Shown piece by piece: positions 25,909-34,579 of a stretch of DNA of 64,000 nt. Within the stretch, counting starts at the first letter, position 1. The number at the start of each line of letters is the position of its first letter. The translations under genes were made by a program, and so were the position numbers. The notes beneath the pieces were generated by a model that searched no databases, was not told the DNA's origin, and worked only from the letters and a program-made list of their open reading frames with translations. This DNA comes from CAYZMS01 sp964479625 (GTDB lineage: Bacteria; Bacteroidota; Bacteroidia; Chitinophagales; Saprospiraceae): NCBI GenBank assembly GCA_964479625.1, contig CAYZMS010000003.1, positions 124,001 through 188,000 on the forward strand, in the 5' to 3' direction.

Positions 25909-26157
25909 TGGCTGCTACTGAACAGGTGGGTGTCCCTGCTCCCGATCATAGGGACAAATATTTTTATAAATGTACGGTGCTGGTAGGGGCAAATGGATGT
26001 TTGTCATCGAACGCTCCGTGCATTATTTGGATTCGGTGAAAAAGTATTTGACAAATGGGACGATCAAGGGGTTGATGAGAAGCATTTTCTTAAACCTTCT
26101 TCCGTTTCGATAGGGGCAAGCCTTTTCAAACTGCATCTTGGTAGAAAAAGCAAACGT

Positions 26158-26733
26158 ATGCGACTCCAAATTGTATTTACATTAGCAATGGCATGCCTGG
26201 GTAGCATAGCCGTTGTTGGCCAGGAGGAAACTCTTTTCGGAAACGCTGATCTGGAGATCACCGGGGCCTGGTTTAGCAGTACCCACAATTTTTCTTTTTA
26301 TTCGCAGGAGGTGGAATACCTTTCCGGGGGGAATATCGGCCTGGAATTTGGTCGCTCATTTATCCTGGGTTGGGCCTGGCAGCGGGTTCGGGACGAGGCC
26401 TCCTTCCTGGATAATGACCAGGATTACGAGCTCAACCACCATGGTCTGCTTCTTGCCTATGTGCCCCACTCGTATCGGGCTTTCCATCCCTATTTTTCCG
26501 CTTATGCCGGAGGTGGGCGGGTTAAACAAAAAGGGGGTGACTCTGACCGGATTTTCGGCATCACTCCGGCAGTAGGCGTTGAAGCCAATTTGACGGATTG
26601 GCTGCGGCTGGGGGCCGAGGGCGGCTATCGCTTTATCATGGATGTAGACCTTCCGGAACTGGAAAGCCCGGATGTATCTGCGCCTTTTATCCAGTTGCAA
26701 CTACGCCTGGGCTATTCCTGGGGATTTTGGTAG
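26158..26733 (+). CDS. Outer-membrane barrel-like protein
   Basis: 191 residues from ATG 26158 (MRLQIVFTLAMACLGSIAVVGQ, a signal peptide); a longer frame from 25993 has a charged, unlikely N-terminus. The mature part shows amphipathic strands (LEITGAWFSSTHNFSFYSQ, NIGLEFGRSFILGWAW, LRLGAEGGYRFIMDV, FIQLQLRLGYSWGFW) and ends in an aromatic residue, as barrels do. Resembles 8-stranded OmpX/OmpW-type proteins in size. Function unknown. It follows the DGR by about 250 bp and probably does not belong to it. Confidence 0.65.
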   Translation: MRLQIVFTLAMACLGSIAVVGQEETLFGNADLEITGAWFSSTHNFSFYSQEVEYLSGGNIGLEFGRSFILGWAWQRVRDEASFLDNDQDYELNHHGLLLAYVPHSYRAFHPYFSAYAGGGRVKQKGGDSDRIFGITPAVGVEANLTDWLRLGAEGGYRFIMDVDLPELESPDVSAPFIQLQLRLGYSWGFW

Positions 26734-26848
26734 AAGGCAATGGGAATGCCCTGGACTTAAAACGAGCTGTTAAAAAACAATTTCTTTGGAATACGCATCC
26801 CTAAGTCCGGGTTTTCCGTTAAATTTCTATCATTTAACTGGATTTACC

Positions 26849-29827
26849 ATGTTTCCACCTTTCCCCCGTGTGACGCTCTTCGCTTTTTTGCTTTTATCGG
26901 TCTCTGCCTACGCCCAAAAAGGGTTTGTGCTAACGGCCGGTGTCGACCCTGATGAAGATCGATGGGTAGATTCTGTTTATCAATCCTTTACAGAAGAAGA
27001 ACGCCTTGGGCAACTATTTATGATCCGGGCCCATTCGGACCTTGGGGGTGACCACGTCCGGCAGGTGGAGCGATTGATCGAAAAATACAAACCTGGTGGC
27101 CTGTGCTTTTTTCAGGGGACCCCGGAAAAGCAGGTGGAACTGATCAATCGATACCAGCAATTGGCGGCGCCGCTGCCCCTTTTTATCGCCGTAGATGCGG
27201 AATGGGGACTGGGCATGCGGATGAAGGAATCCGCCATATCCTTTCCCCGCCAATTGACCCTTGGGGCTATTCAGGATAATAACCTGCTGTATCAAATGGG
27301 TAGAGAGATCGCCCGTCAATTAAAAGCGACCGGGGTGCATATCAACTTTGCCCCCGTTGCGGATATTAACAACAATCCGGCCAACCCCGTCATACACACC
27401 CGGTCCTTTGGGGAAGATCGCTACAATGTCACGGTAAAATCCTATATGTACATGAAGGGATTACAGGATGCTGGGGTCATGGCTTGCGCCAAGCACTTCC
27501 CGGGCCATGGGGATACGGATGTGGACTCCCATTATGACCTGCCCGTGATCCGGCATTCAAGGGCGCGCCTCGACAGCCTCGAGCTTTACCCCTTCCAGGC
27601 GCTCTCCCGCTATGGGGTGGGGAGTATGATGGTGGCGCATTTACAGGTTCCAGCCCTGGATGACCGCCCGAACCGGCCAACCACTCTGTCCCGGAAAACC
27701 GTCAACGAGCTATTAAGAAAGGAAATGGAATTCGAAGGGCTGATCTTTACCGATGCCCTGGAAATGAAAGGGGTAACCAAGCATCATGCCTCTGGCATCG
27801 TAGAAGCGGAGGCCCTGCTGGCAGGGAACGATGTTTTGGTATTACCGGAAGATATGTCAGCCGCGGTGCGTGCGATACGGGCGTACCGGGAGGAAGGGAA
27901 AATTTCTGAAACCGCCCTACGGGCTTCCGTTTATCGGGTGCTGCGGGCAAAATACCGACTCGGACTTAAGCAAAAACCCGACTTAAAGGCGGAAGGAGTA
28001 GCTGGATCCATCAATTCCGACTCGGCCCAAATACTTCGCAGAACCCTTATTCGAAAGGCCCTGACGATGGTTCGAAACAGGGAAAACCTCATTCCCTTTC
28101 AAAAACTGGATACCACGACTTTGGCCAGTTTAAGCTTTGGTAATAGTTCGAAAACCGCCTTTCAGGACCGCCTGGGGAGTTACGCCAGAATGGTCCATGC
28201 CCAATCCGGTTTTGATATTTCTTCTGAAAGGGCAGCTTCTTTACTGAGTTTATTGAGTGAAAAGGATGCTGTCCTTGTAGGGCTCCATAACCTTAGTGGT
28301 AAGTTGGAGGATAATTTTGGTATTAGCGGGAGTGCATTGGATTTTCTTCGAAGCTTGAATGAACGAACCAATGTCGTCATTGTCAACTTTGGCACCCCGT
28401 ACGCCCTACGGTACTTTGATGCTTTCGAATGGGTGGTCCAGGCCTATGAAAATGACCCTTTGACCCAGGATCTGACGGCGCAGTCGATTTTTGGTGTATT
28501 TGGTATGGAAGGCCGACTTCCGGTCACCGCTTCTGGGCGCTCCCATTACAATGCCGGTGTGAATACCAGTAGGCTGTATCGAATGGGCTATGGCCTGCCG
28601 GCAGAAGTTGGCCTCTGGGCAGATACGCTCGGCATGATCCCCCAACTGATGAAAGAAGCCACGAGCGAAAAAGCCACTCCCGGAGGAGTCGTACTGGCGG
28701 CCAAAAATGGAACAATAATCTTTCAAAAAGCTTTTGGATACCACACTTATGATCGAAAACGACCGGTACAACTGACAGATGTCTACGACCTCGCTTCCAT
28801 AACCAAGGTCGCTGCCACTACGCTTGCGCTCATGCGATTGTATGAGCAGGGGAAGGTGGACATAGACCAAGCTCTTAGTATCTATCTGCACGAATTAAAA
28901 AACACGGATAAATCTGCCATTCTCATCCGGGATATCATGGCCCATCACGCCGGGCTCCGGGATTGGATCCCTTTTTTTGAGCAAACGGTAGACAACAAAC
29001 GGCCTCTTTCCAGGTACTATAGCCCCAGGGTGGTGGAGGGCTTTGAGGTCCCGGTTGCTGAAAACCTCTTCCTGCGTACGGATTTTGTGGATAGTATCTG
29101 GTTCCAGATCCAGACTTCCGAATTGAGGGGTCGAACCGATTACCGATACAGCGACCTGGGGTTTTACTGGTTGGGAGAGTTGGTGAAGCGGGTAAGCGGC
29201 AGGCCGCTGGATCAATACGTCGATGAAGAGTTTTATCGTCCGCTGGGCTTGCAATCCATGCGTTTCAACCCCTGGGGTAGCCTGCCTCGCGAAATGATCG
29301 TCCCCACAGAAGAGGACCGGTATTTCCGGCGTAGTCGCCTTCAGGGCTATGTGCATGACATGGGAGCCGCAATGCTGGGCGGGGTCAGTGGCCATGCCGG
29401 CCTGTTTAGCGATATGAATGACCTGGCCATTTTGATGCAGATGTTAATGCAGGAAGGGTACTATGGCGGCCAACGCTATTTTCAACCGGAGACCGTTCGC
29501 CTATTTACCCAACGACATGAGCGCAGCAGCAGGAGAGGGCTGGGGTTTGATCTGCTGGAGCTGAACGAGCAGCGCTCCATAAACTTGTCTACCCGAGCTT
29601 CCGTGCGTACCTTTGGGCATCTTGGGTTTACGGGAACGTGCACCTGGGCGGATCCGGAAACCGGCATTCTTTATGTTTTTTTGTCGAACCGGACCTTTCC
29701 CAGTATGCATAATTATAAATTGGTAGAACTGGATACCCGACCCCGCATCCAGGATCTGATCTACAGATCACAAATTGAAGAACAAAAGGGTTCGGCCCCG
29801 TCGAATATAATAAATACCGGTCGATGA
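26849..29827 (+). CDS. NagZ-type GH3 beta-N-acetylhexosaminidase fused to a serine beta-lactamase-like domain
   Basis: 992 residues with a signal peptide (MFPPFPRVTLFAFLLLSVS, then AYAQ). The GH3 barrel spans about 40-400 with the NagZ signature KHFPGHGDTDVDSH and the nucleophile region FTDALEMKGV; a GH3 C-terminal sandwich follows to about 600. The final part (about 610-980) is a class C beta-lactamase/PBP-like domain with the SxxK motif SITK; the YxN position reads YSD. Such fusions are known in Bacteroidetes and act on peptidoglycan in the periplasm. I chose ATG 26849 because it starts the signal peptide. The stop overlaps the next gene by 4 bp. Confidence 0.88.
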   Translation: MFPPFPRVTLFAFLLLSVSAYAQKGFVLTAGVDPDEDRWVDSVYQSFTEEERLGQLFMIRAHSDLGGDHVRQVERLIEKYKPGGLCFFQGTPEKQVELINRYQQLAAPLPLFIAVDAEWGLGMRMKESAISFPRQLTLGAIQDNNLLYQMGREIARQLKATGVHINFAPVADINNNPANPVIHTRSFGEDRYNVTVKSYMYMKGLQDAGVMACAKHFPGHGDTDVDSHYDLPVIRHSRARLDSLELYPFQALSRYGVGSMMVAHLQVPALDDRPNRPTTLSRKTVNELLRKEMEFEGLIFTDALEMKGVTKHHASGIVEAEALLAGNDVLVLPEDMSAAVRAIRAYREEGKISETALRASVYRVLRAKYRLGLKQKPDLKAEGVAGSINSDSAQILRRTLIRKALTMVRNRENLIPFQKLDTTTLASLSFGNSSKTAFQDRLGSYARMVHAQSGFDISSERAASLLSLLSEKDAVLVGLHNLSGKLEDNFGISGSALDFLRSLNERTNVVIVNFGTPYALRYFDAFEWVVQAYENDPLTQDLTAQSIFGVFGMEGRLPVTASGRSHYNAGVNTSRLYRMGYGLPAEVGLWADTLGMIPQLMKEATSEKATPGGVVLAAKNGTIIFQKAFGYHTYDRKRPVQLTDVYDLASITKVAATTLALMRLYEQGKVDIDQALSIYLHELKNTDKSAILIRDIMAHHAGLRDWIPFFEQTVDNKRPLSRYYSPRVVEGFEVPVAENLFLRTDFVDSIWFQIQTSELRGRTDYRYSDLGFYWLGELVKRVSGRPLDQYVDEEFYRPLGLQSMRFNPWGSLPREMIVPTEEDRYFRRSRLQGYVHDMGAAMLGGVSGHAGLFSDMNDLAILMQMLMQEGYYGGQRYFQPETVRLFTQRHERSSRRGLGFDLLELNEQRSINLSTRASVRTFGHLGFTGTCTWADPETGILYVFLSNRTFPSMHNYKLVELDTRPRIQDLIYRSQIEEQKGSAPSNIINTGR

Positions 29828-31041
29828 ATTTACCCCTGCGCATTGCCAGGCGCTATTTATTCGCCAAGAAATCTACCAATGCAATTAACATGATCACCGG
29901 CATTGCGGTCCTGGGACTGGCCCTGGGGGCTGCCGCCCTGATCCTTGTTCTGTCTGCTTTTAACGGCCTCGAGGAATTGCTATTCGAAAGTTATGGAGCT
30001 TATAACCCTGACGTTCTGGTCAGCCCGGAAAAGGGTAAGTCCTTTCCAGTGGATTCGGCTACTTTAACGGAACTCAGAGCCCTGGAGGGGATTGCGGCCG
30101 TTTCGGAAACACTGGAGGAAGTGGCCTTTTTCGAACACAAGGACAAACAGGATTTCGGTATCATAAAAGGGGTGGATGAATATTTCAAAAGGGTTACCGG
30201 TATCGATTCTGCTTTGCGGGAAGGGCGCTACGACCTGTTTGTTAATGACCGGCCTGCCGCCATCATGGGGGTTGGGATGCGCAGCAAACTGGCGGTTAGT
30301 GTTGCCGACCCCTTTGCCAGCCTAACGGTGTACATGGCCAAAGATCACCCGACCGGCCCCTTCGAAAAACCATTTCGTGAACGTCGGATCCAACCAGTAG
30401 GTACGCTGGTCCTGGAATTGGATTTCAACAATGAATACGTCCTGGCTCCCCTGTCCTTTACCCGTGAATTGCTGGCTCGCCAGAATGAGGTGACGGCCCT
30501 GGAGATCGATCTGGAAAAAGGGGTGGAATTGCGAAATGTAAAAAAAGAAATACTGGAGATCATGGGGCCCGGTTTTCGCTTACAGGATCGTTACGAACAG
30601 GAGGAATCTTTTATCTGGCTGGTGAAGATCGAACGCTTTCTGGCCTACCTCATCGCCTGCCTGATGGTAGTGCTGATCGCCTTTAACCTGATCGGCGCCC
30701 TATGGATGGTGGTCCTGGAAAAAAAGCAGGACATTGCGATCTTAAGGTCCATGGGGTGTTCAGAGCAAAACGTTCGAAATATTTTTTTGTACGAAGGCGG
30801 CTTGCTTTCTCTAGGAGGAATATTGCTGGGTTTTTCCCTCGCTCTGATCCTGGTATTTTTGCAAAAGCAGTTTGATTTGATCACTATGCCGGGCAGCTAC
30901 CTGGTAGAAGCCTATCCGGTCAGCCTGCAGTGGCAGGATTTCATCCTGGTTGCCCTGACCGTTCTGTTCATCGGCTTGCTGGCCTCTCTTCCACCGGCGA
31001 TCCGGGCTCAACGCATCGGCGCAAATATTCGGGAGGAATAA
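29824..31041 (+). CDS. LolC/LolE-like FtsX-family permease
   Basis: 405 residues. The permease half of an ABC lipoprotein-releasing system of the LolCDE type. One N-terminal helix (INMITGIAVLGLALGAAALILVL, about 21-43), a large periplasmic domain (about 50-270), then three helices (LAYLIACLMVVLIAFNLIGALW, LSLGGILLGFSLALILVFL, FILVALTVLFIGLLASLPPAI). The phrase ILRSMGCSEQNVRNIFLYEG is typical of the FtsX loop. No ATPase gene is adjacent, so the partner is encoded elsewhere. It overlaps the GH3 gene by 4 bp. Confidence 0.85.
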   Translation: MNLPLRIARRYLFAKKSTNAINMITGIAVLGLALGAAALILVLSAFNGLEELLFESYGAYNPDVLVSPEKGKSFPVDSATLTELRALEGIAAVSETLEEVAFFEHKDKQDFGIIKGVDEYFKRVTGIDSALREGRYDLFVNDRPAAIMGVGMRSKLAVSVADPFASLTVYMAKDHPTGPFEKPFRERRIQPVGTLVLELDFNNEYVLAPLSFTRELLARQNEVTALEIDLEKGVELRNVKKEILEIMGPGFRLQDRYEQEESFIWLVKIERFLAYLIACLMVVLIAFNLIGALWMVVLEKKQDIAILRSMGCSEQNVRNIFLYEGGLLSLGGILLGFSLALILVFLQKQFDLITMPGSYLVEAYPVSLQWQDFILVALTVLFIGLLASLPPAIRAQRIGANIREE

Positions 31042-31044
31042 ACT

Positions 31045-31635
31045 ATGGATATGCTCAAATTGGCTAAACAGGCATTTGTCGATAATCTGCAATTGCTACA
31101 ATCGTTTATCGAAAAGGACGATCATTTTGAAGAATTAATGCGCATCAGTGACCGGCTTAGTGATCTTTTTCGAAACGGCAATAAGGTGCTCATCTGTGGA
31201 AACGGGGGAAGCGCCTGCGACGCCATGCACTTTGCCGAGGAGTTTACCGGTCAATTTCGAAAGGCGCGAAAAGCCCTGCCCGTTATTCCTCTTTTGGAGG
31301 CTTCCCACCTTACTTGTGTAGGTAACGATTATGGATTTGAATACGTTTTTGCCCGGGGAGTAGAAGCTTACGGCAAACAAGGAGATCTGTTGATCGCCAT
31401 TTCCACCAGCGGAAACTCTCCGAATATTATTAAAGCCGTTGAACAGGCAAAAACACAGAACCTTGCGGTTTTTTGCCTGCTTGGAAAGTCGGGTGGTGCC
31501 CTAAAAGACAAGGGCGATTACGAACTGATCGTTCCGGGGACGACTTCCGATCGCATACAGGAGATCCACATGATCATTTTGCATACGATTATTGAAATGA
31601 CGGAAAGAGCGCTATTTCCGGAAAATTATGAGTAA
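31045..31635 (+). CDS. gmhA: Sedoheptulose-7-phosphate isomerase (GmhA/SIS)
   Basis: 196 residues. Makes D-glycero-D-manno-heptose 7-phosphate for the LPS core, or a related phospho-sugar isomerase or DnaA-binding DiaA. SIS domain motifs: LICGNGGSACDAMHFAEEFTGQF near 48-70 and AISTSGNSPNIIKAVEQAK near 116-134; TSDRIQEIHMIILHTI with the family's His near the end. The Lol-type permease gene ends three bases upstream, so the two are co-transcribed. Confidence 0.82.
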   Translation: MDMLKLAKQAFVDNLQLLQSFIEKDDHFEELMRISDRLSDLFRNGNKVLICGNGGSACDAMHFAEEFTGQFRKARKALPVIPLLEASHLTCVGNDYGFEYVFARGVEAYGKQGDLLIAISTSGNSPNIIKAVEQAKTQNLAVFCLLGKSGGALKDKGDYELIVPGTTSDRIQEIHMIILHTIIEMTERALFPENYE

Positions 31636-31699
31636 GGATTTGAATTTCGAAGTATCTGAAGCCAGGTACCTCTCTGGAGTGCTGAAAAAATACGAATAG
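31628..31699 (+). CDS. Possible 23-codon linker ORF
   Basis: ATG at 31628 overlaps the end of gmhA, and its TAG (31697-31699) shares a base with the GTG start of the next gene. The peptide MSKDLNFEVSEARYLSGVLKKYE has no known family. Overlaps at both ends hint at translational coupling, but a chance frame of this size is quite possible. Confidence 0.2.
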   Translation: MSKDLNFEVSEARYLSGVLKKYE

Positions 31700-32073
31700 T
31701 GGAACAGTGGGAATTAGATTTTAAATGGTTGCGGGTCCGGCATTTGATCAAGGACTTGTTCAAACGGGAGCAATTACCGGATCTGAATGCTATTTTATTG
31801 CTCATTGGGGTGCAGGAACTGGGGCGATGGAAAAAGAATTTCAGCAAGGAAGAAAAGCAGGATCTGATGCATATTGCCGTTTGCCGGTTGCTGGAATCTG
31901 AAGGAGTGTTCAAATTTGCAGGGCGGGATGCCGACGGATGGCCCCATTGGAAGCAAGTGCAGGCCTTTCACCTGGATGGCGTAAAGCAACAGGAGTGGCT
32001 ATTAAAAGAAAAGGTGATCGATTATTTCGAAGGCCTGGAATTAGAGCATGGTGGGCTGGAAACAAAAAATTAA
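31699..32073 (+). CDS. Conserved-looking small cytoplasmic protein
   Basis: 124 residues from GTG 31699 (MEQWELDFKWLRVRHLIKDLF). No ATG start lies near the N-terminus. The protein is helical, with a run LNAILLLIGVQELGRWKKNFSKEE and a Trp-rich middle (GRDADGWPHWKQVQAF). No signal peptide or membrane segment. I do not recognise a family. The gene lies 63 bp after gmhA and its stop codon overlaps the -7 box proposed for the next gene. Confidence 0.6.
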   Translation: MEQWELDFKWLRVRHLIKDLFKREQLPDLNAILLLIGVQELGRWKKNFSKEEKQDLMHIAVCRLLESEGVFKFAGRDADGWPHWKQVQAFHLDGVKQQEWLLKEKVIDYFEGLELEHGGLETKN

Positions 32074-32078
32074 CTTTG
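32071..32078 (+). promoter_or_regulatory. -7 box TAACTTTG directly before a start codon
   Basis: Exact TAnnTTTG match ending five bases before the ATG at 32083. Transcription would begin about at the ATG, implying a leaderless mRNA if the box is used. The first three bases are the stop of the preceding gene. Confidence 0.35.
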
Positions 32079-32082
32079 CAAC

Positions 32083-32718
32083 ATGAAGACTCAAATATCC
32101 ATCTACCTTTGCATTTTGTTGGCAGCGGTAACCTTTACCTGCGACAGAACGCAGTATGCTACCATCGGAACGGAGTACGGCGATTTTAAAATAATGCTGT
32201 ATGACAGCACCCCGGAGCATCGGGACAACTTCGTAAAGCTGGCCAAGGAAGGTTTTTATGACGGTACGCTCTTTCACCGGATAGTGCCGGGCTTTGTCGT
32301 CCAGGGAGGGGATCCGGATTCCAAAACGGCCACTGCGGGCCAGGCTTTGGGAGCCGGCGGGCCAGGGTATACCCTGCCACCCGAGATCGGGGCACCACAT
32401 ATTTTCGGGGCCGTAGCTGCTGCAAGGAGGAATACTCCGGATAAGCGATCTAATGGTTCCCAGTTCTATATCGTTACGGGCCGGCCGGTGGATGATGCCC
32501 TGCTCGACGCCATAGAACAACAAAAAAAGATCAGCTATAACGAAGCTCAGCGTCAATTATATAAAGAACTGGGTGGTACCCCCAGTCTTGATCAGGAATA
32601 TACCGTTTTTGGGGAAGTGATCGAGGGTATGGAAGTGGTAGAACGGATCGTTGCCCTGGAACGGGACCAATTTAACCGCCCCCTTACAGACGTTCCCATG
32701 ACCGTTAAAATGAACTAA
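32083..32718 (+). CDS. Cyclophilin-type peptidyl-prolyl isomerase, lipoprotein
   Basis: 211 residues. Lipoprotein signal with lipobox LAAVTFTC near residue 20. The cyclophilin domain fills about 25-211: HRDNFVKLAKEGFYDGTLFHRIVPGFVVQGGDP, then SNGSQFYIVTGRPVD with the QFYI motif, and the late YTVFGEVIEGMEVVERI. An insertion (PVDDALLDAIEQQKKISYNEAQRQLY) is typical of Bacteroidetes secreted cyclophilins. It helps proline-limited folding in the periplasm. A related gene follows six bases later. Confidence 0.88.
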   Translation: MKTQISIYLCILLAAVTFTCDRTQYATIGTEYGDFKIMLYDSTPEHRDNFVKLAKEGFYDGTLFHRIVPGFVVQGGDPDSKTATAGQALGAGGPGYTLPPEIGAPHIFGAVAAARRNTPDKRSNGSQFYIVTGRPVDDALLDAIEQQKKISYNEAQRQLYKELGGTPSLDQEYTVFGEVIEGMEVVERIVALERDQFNRPLTDVPMTVKMN

Positions 32719-32723
32719 CCAAA

Positions 32724-33611
32724 ATGTTGAAGATTTTTCGAATTTCTTTTTTCCTTTCCGGCTTGTTGATATGGAGTTGTGCCCGTCCGGTTGCACGGTT
32801 TTCCTACAGTGGTGAAGAAAAAGCCCCCGCAGACATTCAGTTCGAGAACGAATCGGAAAAGGCAGAATCCTTTTTCTGGGATTTCGGAGATGGATCCACC
32901 TCCGAAGGGACTACCCCTTCCCATCGCTATCGCTCTTCCGGGACCTATGTAGTAGAACTGACGGCTACCAAAGGAAATGCAAGTCGAACTGCCACCAGAA
33001 CCATTCAGGTCAAAGCACCTGATAAATGCCTGGTCGAGATCGAAACACCTTATGGTACCATGCTGGTCGAATTATCCGATAAAACGCCCTTGCACCGGGA
33101 TAATTTTTTGAAACTTGCAGCAGAAGGTTTTTACGATAGTTTACTGTTCCATCGGGTGATCAATGGGTTCATGATACAGGGGGGCGATCCGGATTCAAAA
33201 GGAGCAAAAGAAGGGCAGGCTCTTGGTATGGGAGGACCTGCCTATACCCTAGAGGCAGAAATTCAAGAGGAATTGATCCATACCAGGGGGGCGCTGGCCG
33301 CAGCCAGAAAAGGCGATCAGGTAAATCCCGAAAAGCGGTCCTCTGGTTCCCAGTTTTACATTGTTCACGGTCGGGAAGTGGATGAGCAAGCCCTTGATCA
33401 GGTGGAAGCCCGGTCGGGAAAACGCTATGGAACACCGCAACGGCAAGCTTACCTGGAGTCGGGAGGTACCCCATTTCTAGACCACGAATATACCGTCTTC
33501 GGGCAGGTGATAGAGGGCTTAGCCGTCATTGATTCCATCGCCGCGGTGACTACCGACCCCCGCAATCGTCCCAAGGAAGACATTCCGATGAAGGTAAAGG
33601 TTATCAATTAG
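32724..33611 (+). CDS. PKD-domain plus cyclophilin lipoprotein
   Basis: 295 residues. Lipoprotein signal (FLSGLLIWSC, Cys near 18). A PKD beta-sandwich at about 25-95 (FFWDFGDGSTSEGTTPSHRY and TYVVELTATKGNASRTATR) precedes a cyclophilin domain at about 103-295 (LLFHRVINGFMIQGGDPDS, SSGSQFYIVHGREVDEQALDQ, YTVFGQVIEGLAVID). It is a paralogue of the gene before it with an added PKD module, which usually mediates protein or glycan contact. The two look like a tandem duplication followed by domain gain. Confidence 0.88.
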   Translation: MLKIFRISFFLSGLLIWSCARPVARFSYSGEEKAPADIQFENESEKAESFFWDFGDGSTSEGTTPSHRYRSSGTYVVELTATKGNASRTATRTIQVKAPDKCLVEIETPYGTMLVELSDKTPLHRDNFLKLAAEGFYDSLLFHRVINGFMIQGGDPDSKGAKEGQALGMGGPAYTLEAEIQEELIHTRGALAAARKGDQVNPEKRSSGSQFYIVHGREVDEQALDQVEARSGKRYGTPQRQAYLESGGTPFLDHEYTVFGQVIEGLAVIDSIAAVTTDPRNRPKEDIPMKVKVIN

Positions 33612-33678
33612 TCTCCGGGTACGAGCCTGGAGCCGAGCCGGAAATGTTAAGCTTGAAATCTTGTTAACACAGGCCAAC

Positions 33679-34452
33679 ATGAGTTTAAAATACATATTAG
33701 GAGTGGATGTGGGTGGTTCAGGGATCAAAGGTGCGATCGTGAATGTACAATCCGGGACACTACTCAGCGAGCGCCTGCGACTGGAAACTCCTCAACCTGC
33801 CACACCGGAAGCCGTTTCGAATACTTTCGCCTCCCTGGTGCAGCAGTTGAAATGGAACGGACCCGTAGGGGTGGGCTTTCCGGCTATTGTGAAACAGGGT
33901 GTGGCTTATTCTGCCGCCAATATTGACAAAGAGTGGATTGGAACCAATGTTGCCCAGCAATTCTCGGAAGCTTCTGGTTGTGAGGTGTTCGTGTTGAACG
34001 ATGCCGATGCTGCGGGTTTAGCGGAAATTCAGTTTGGCTGGGGAAGGGAACGCAGTGGATTGATCATCATGATAACCATAGGTACAGGACTGGGGTCTGC
34101 CGTATTCGTGAATGGACAATTGGTTCCCAATACGGAGTTTGGGCACGTTTACCTGCCCGGCCACAAAGAGGATGCGGAAACCTATACCAGCAATGCAGCC
34201 CGGAAACGGGGAGGCCTGAGTTGGGCGGAATGGGGAAGCCGGTTCAATGAATACCTGCAGTACCTGCAAGATCTGTTTTCCCCGGATTGTTTTATTCTGG
34301 GAGGAGGCGCTAGCAAGAAATTCGGCGAATATTCCGATCAATTGGACCTTGGGGGCCCGGTACTTCCAGCCAAGTTATTGAACAATGCAGGATTAATTGG
34401 AGGGGCGGGATATGCTGCTGAGCATGTCCGGAAATTAGAGCAGGCTAAGTAG
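33679..34452 (+). CDS. ppgK: Polyphosphate glucokinase (ROK family)
   Basis: 257 residues. Phosphorylates glucose with polyphosphate, or ATP, to glucose 6-phosphate. ROK/PPGK motifs: LGVDVGGSGIKGAIVN (about 6-21), VGFPAIVKQGV (about 67-77), LNDADAAGLAE with the catalytic Asp near 112, and MITIGTGLGSAVFVNGQLVPNTEFGH (phosphate loop; 134-159). A TTG 18 bases upstream would add six residues; ATG 33679 starts right before the conserved strand. The PPGK assignment over a generic ROK kinase rests on length and the GHVYLPGHKEDAE region. Confidence 0.83.
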   Translation: MSLKYILGVDVGGSGIKGAIVNVQSGTLLSERLRLETPQPATPEAVSNTFASLVQQLKWNGPVGVGFPAIVKQGVAYSAANIDKEWIGTNVAQQFSEASGCEVFVLNDADAAGLAEIQFGWGRERSGLIIMITIGTGLGSAVFVNGQLVPNTEFGHVYLPGHKEDAETYTSNAARKRGGLSWAEWGSRFNEYLQYLQDLFSPDCFILGGGASKKFGEYSDQLDLGGPVLPAKLLNNAGLIGGAGYAAEHVRKLEQAK

Positions 34453-34579
34453 TAAGGAAAGCGCAATTCGAGGAGAAAGCACCCGCTTTTTCTTTTGTAT
34501 GGTGCCCTGAAGGATAGACGCGAATAGCAGCTCTAAAGACAGAATCTAATTTTTAGTAATCTTCTTACAGGAAGGATGA

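Noticed and set aside
24142..26157. A second VR or a second TR close to the DGR
   Set aside because: Only one other copy of the 134-bp block was found in the window, the TR itself.
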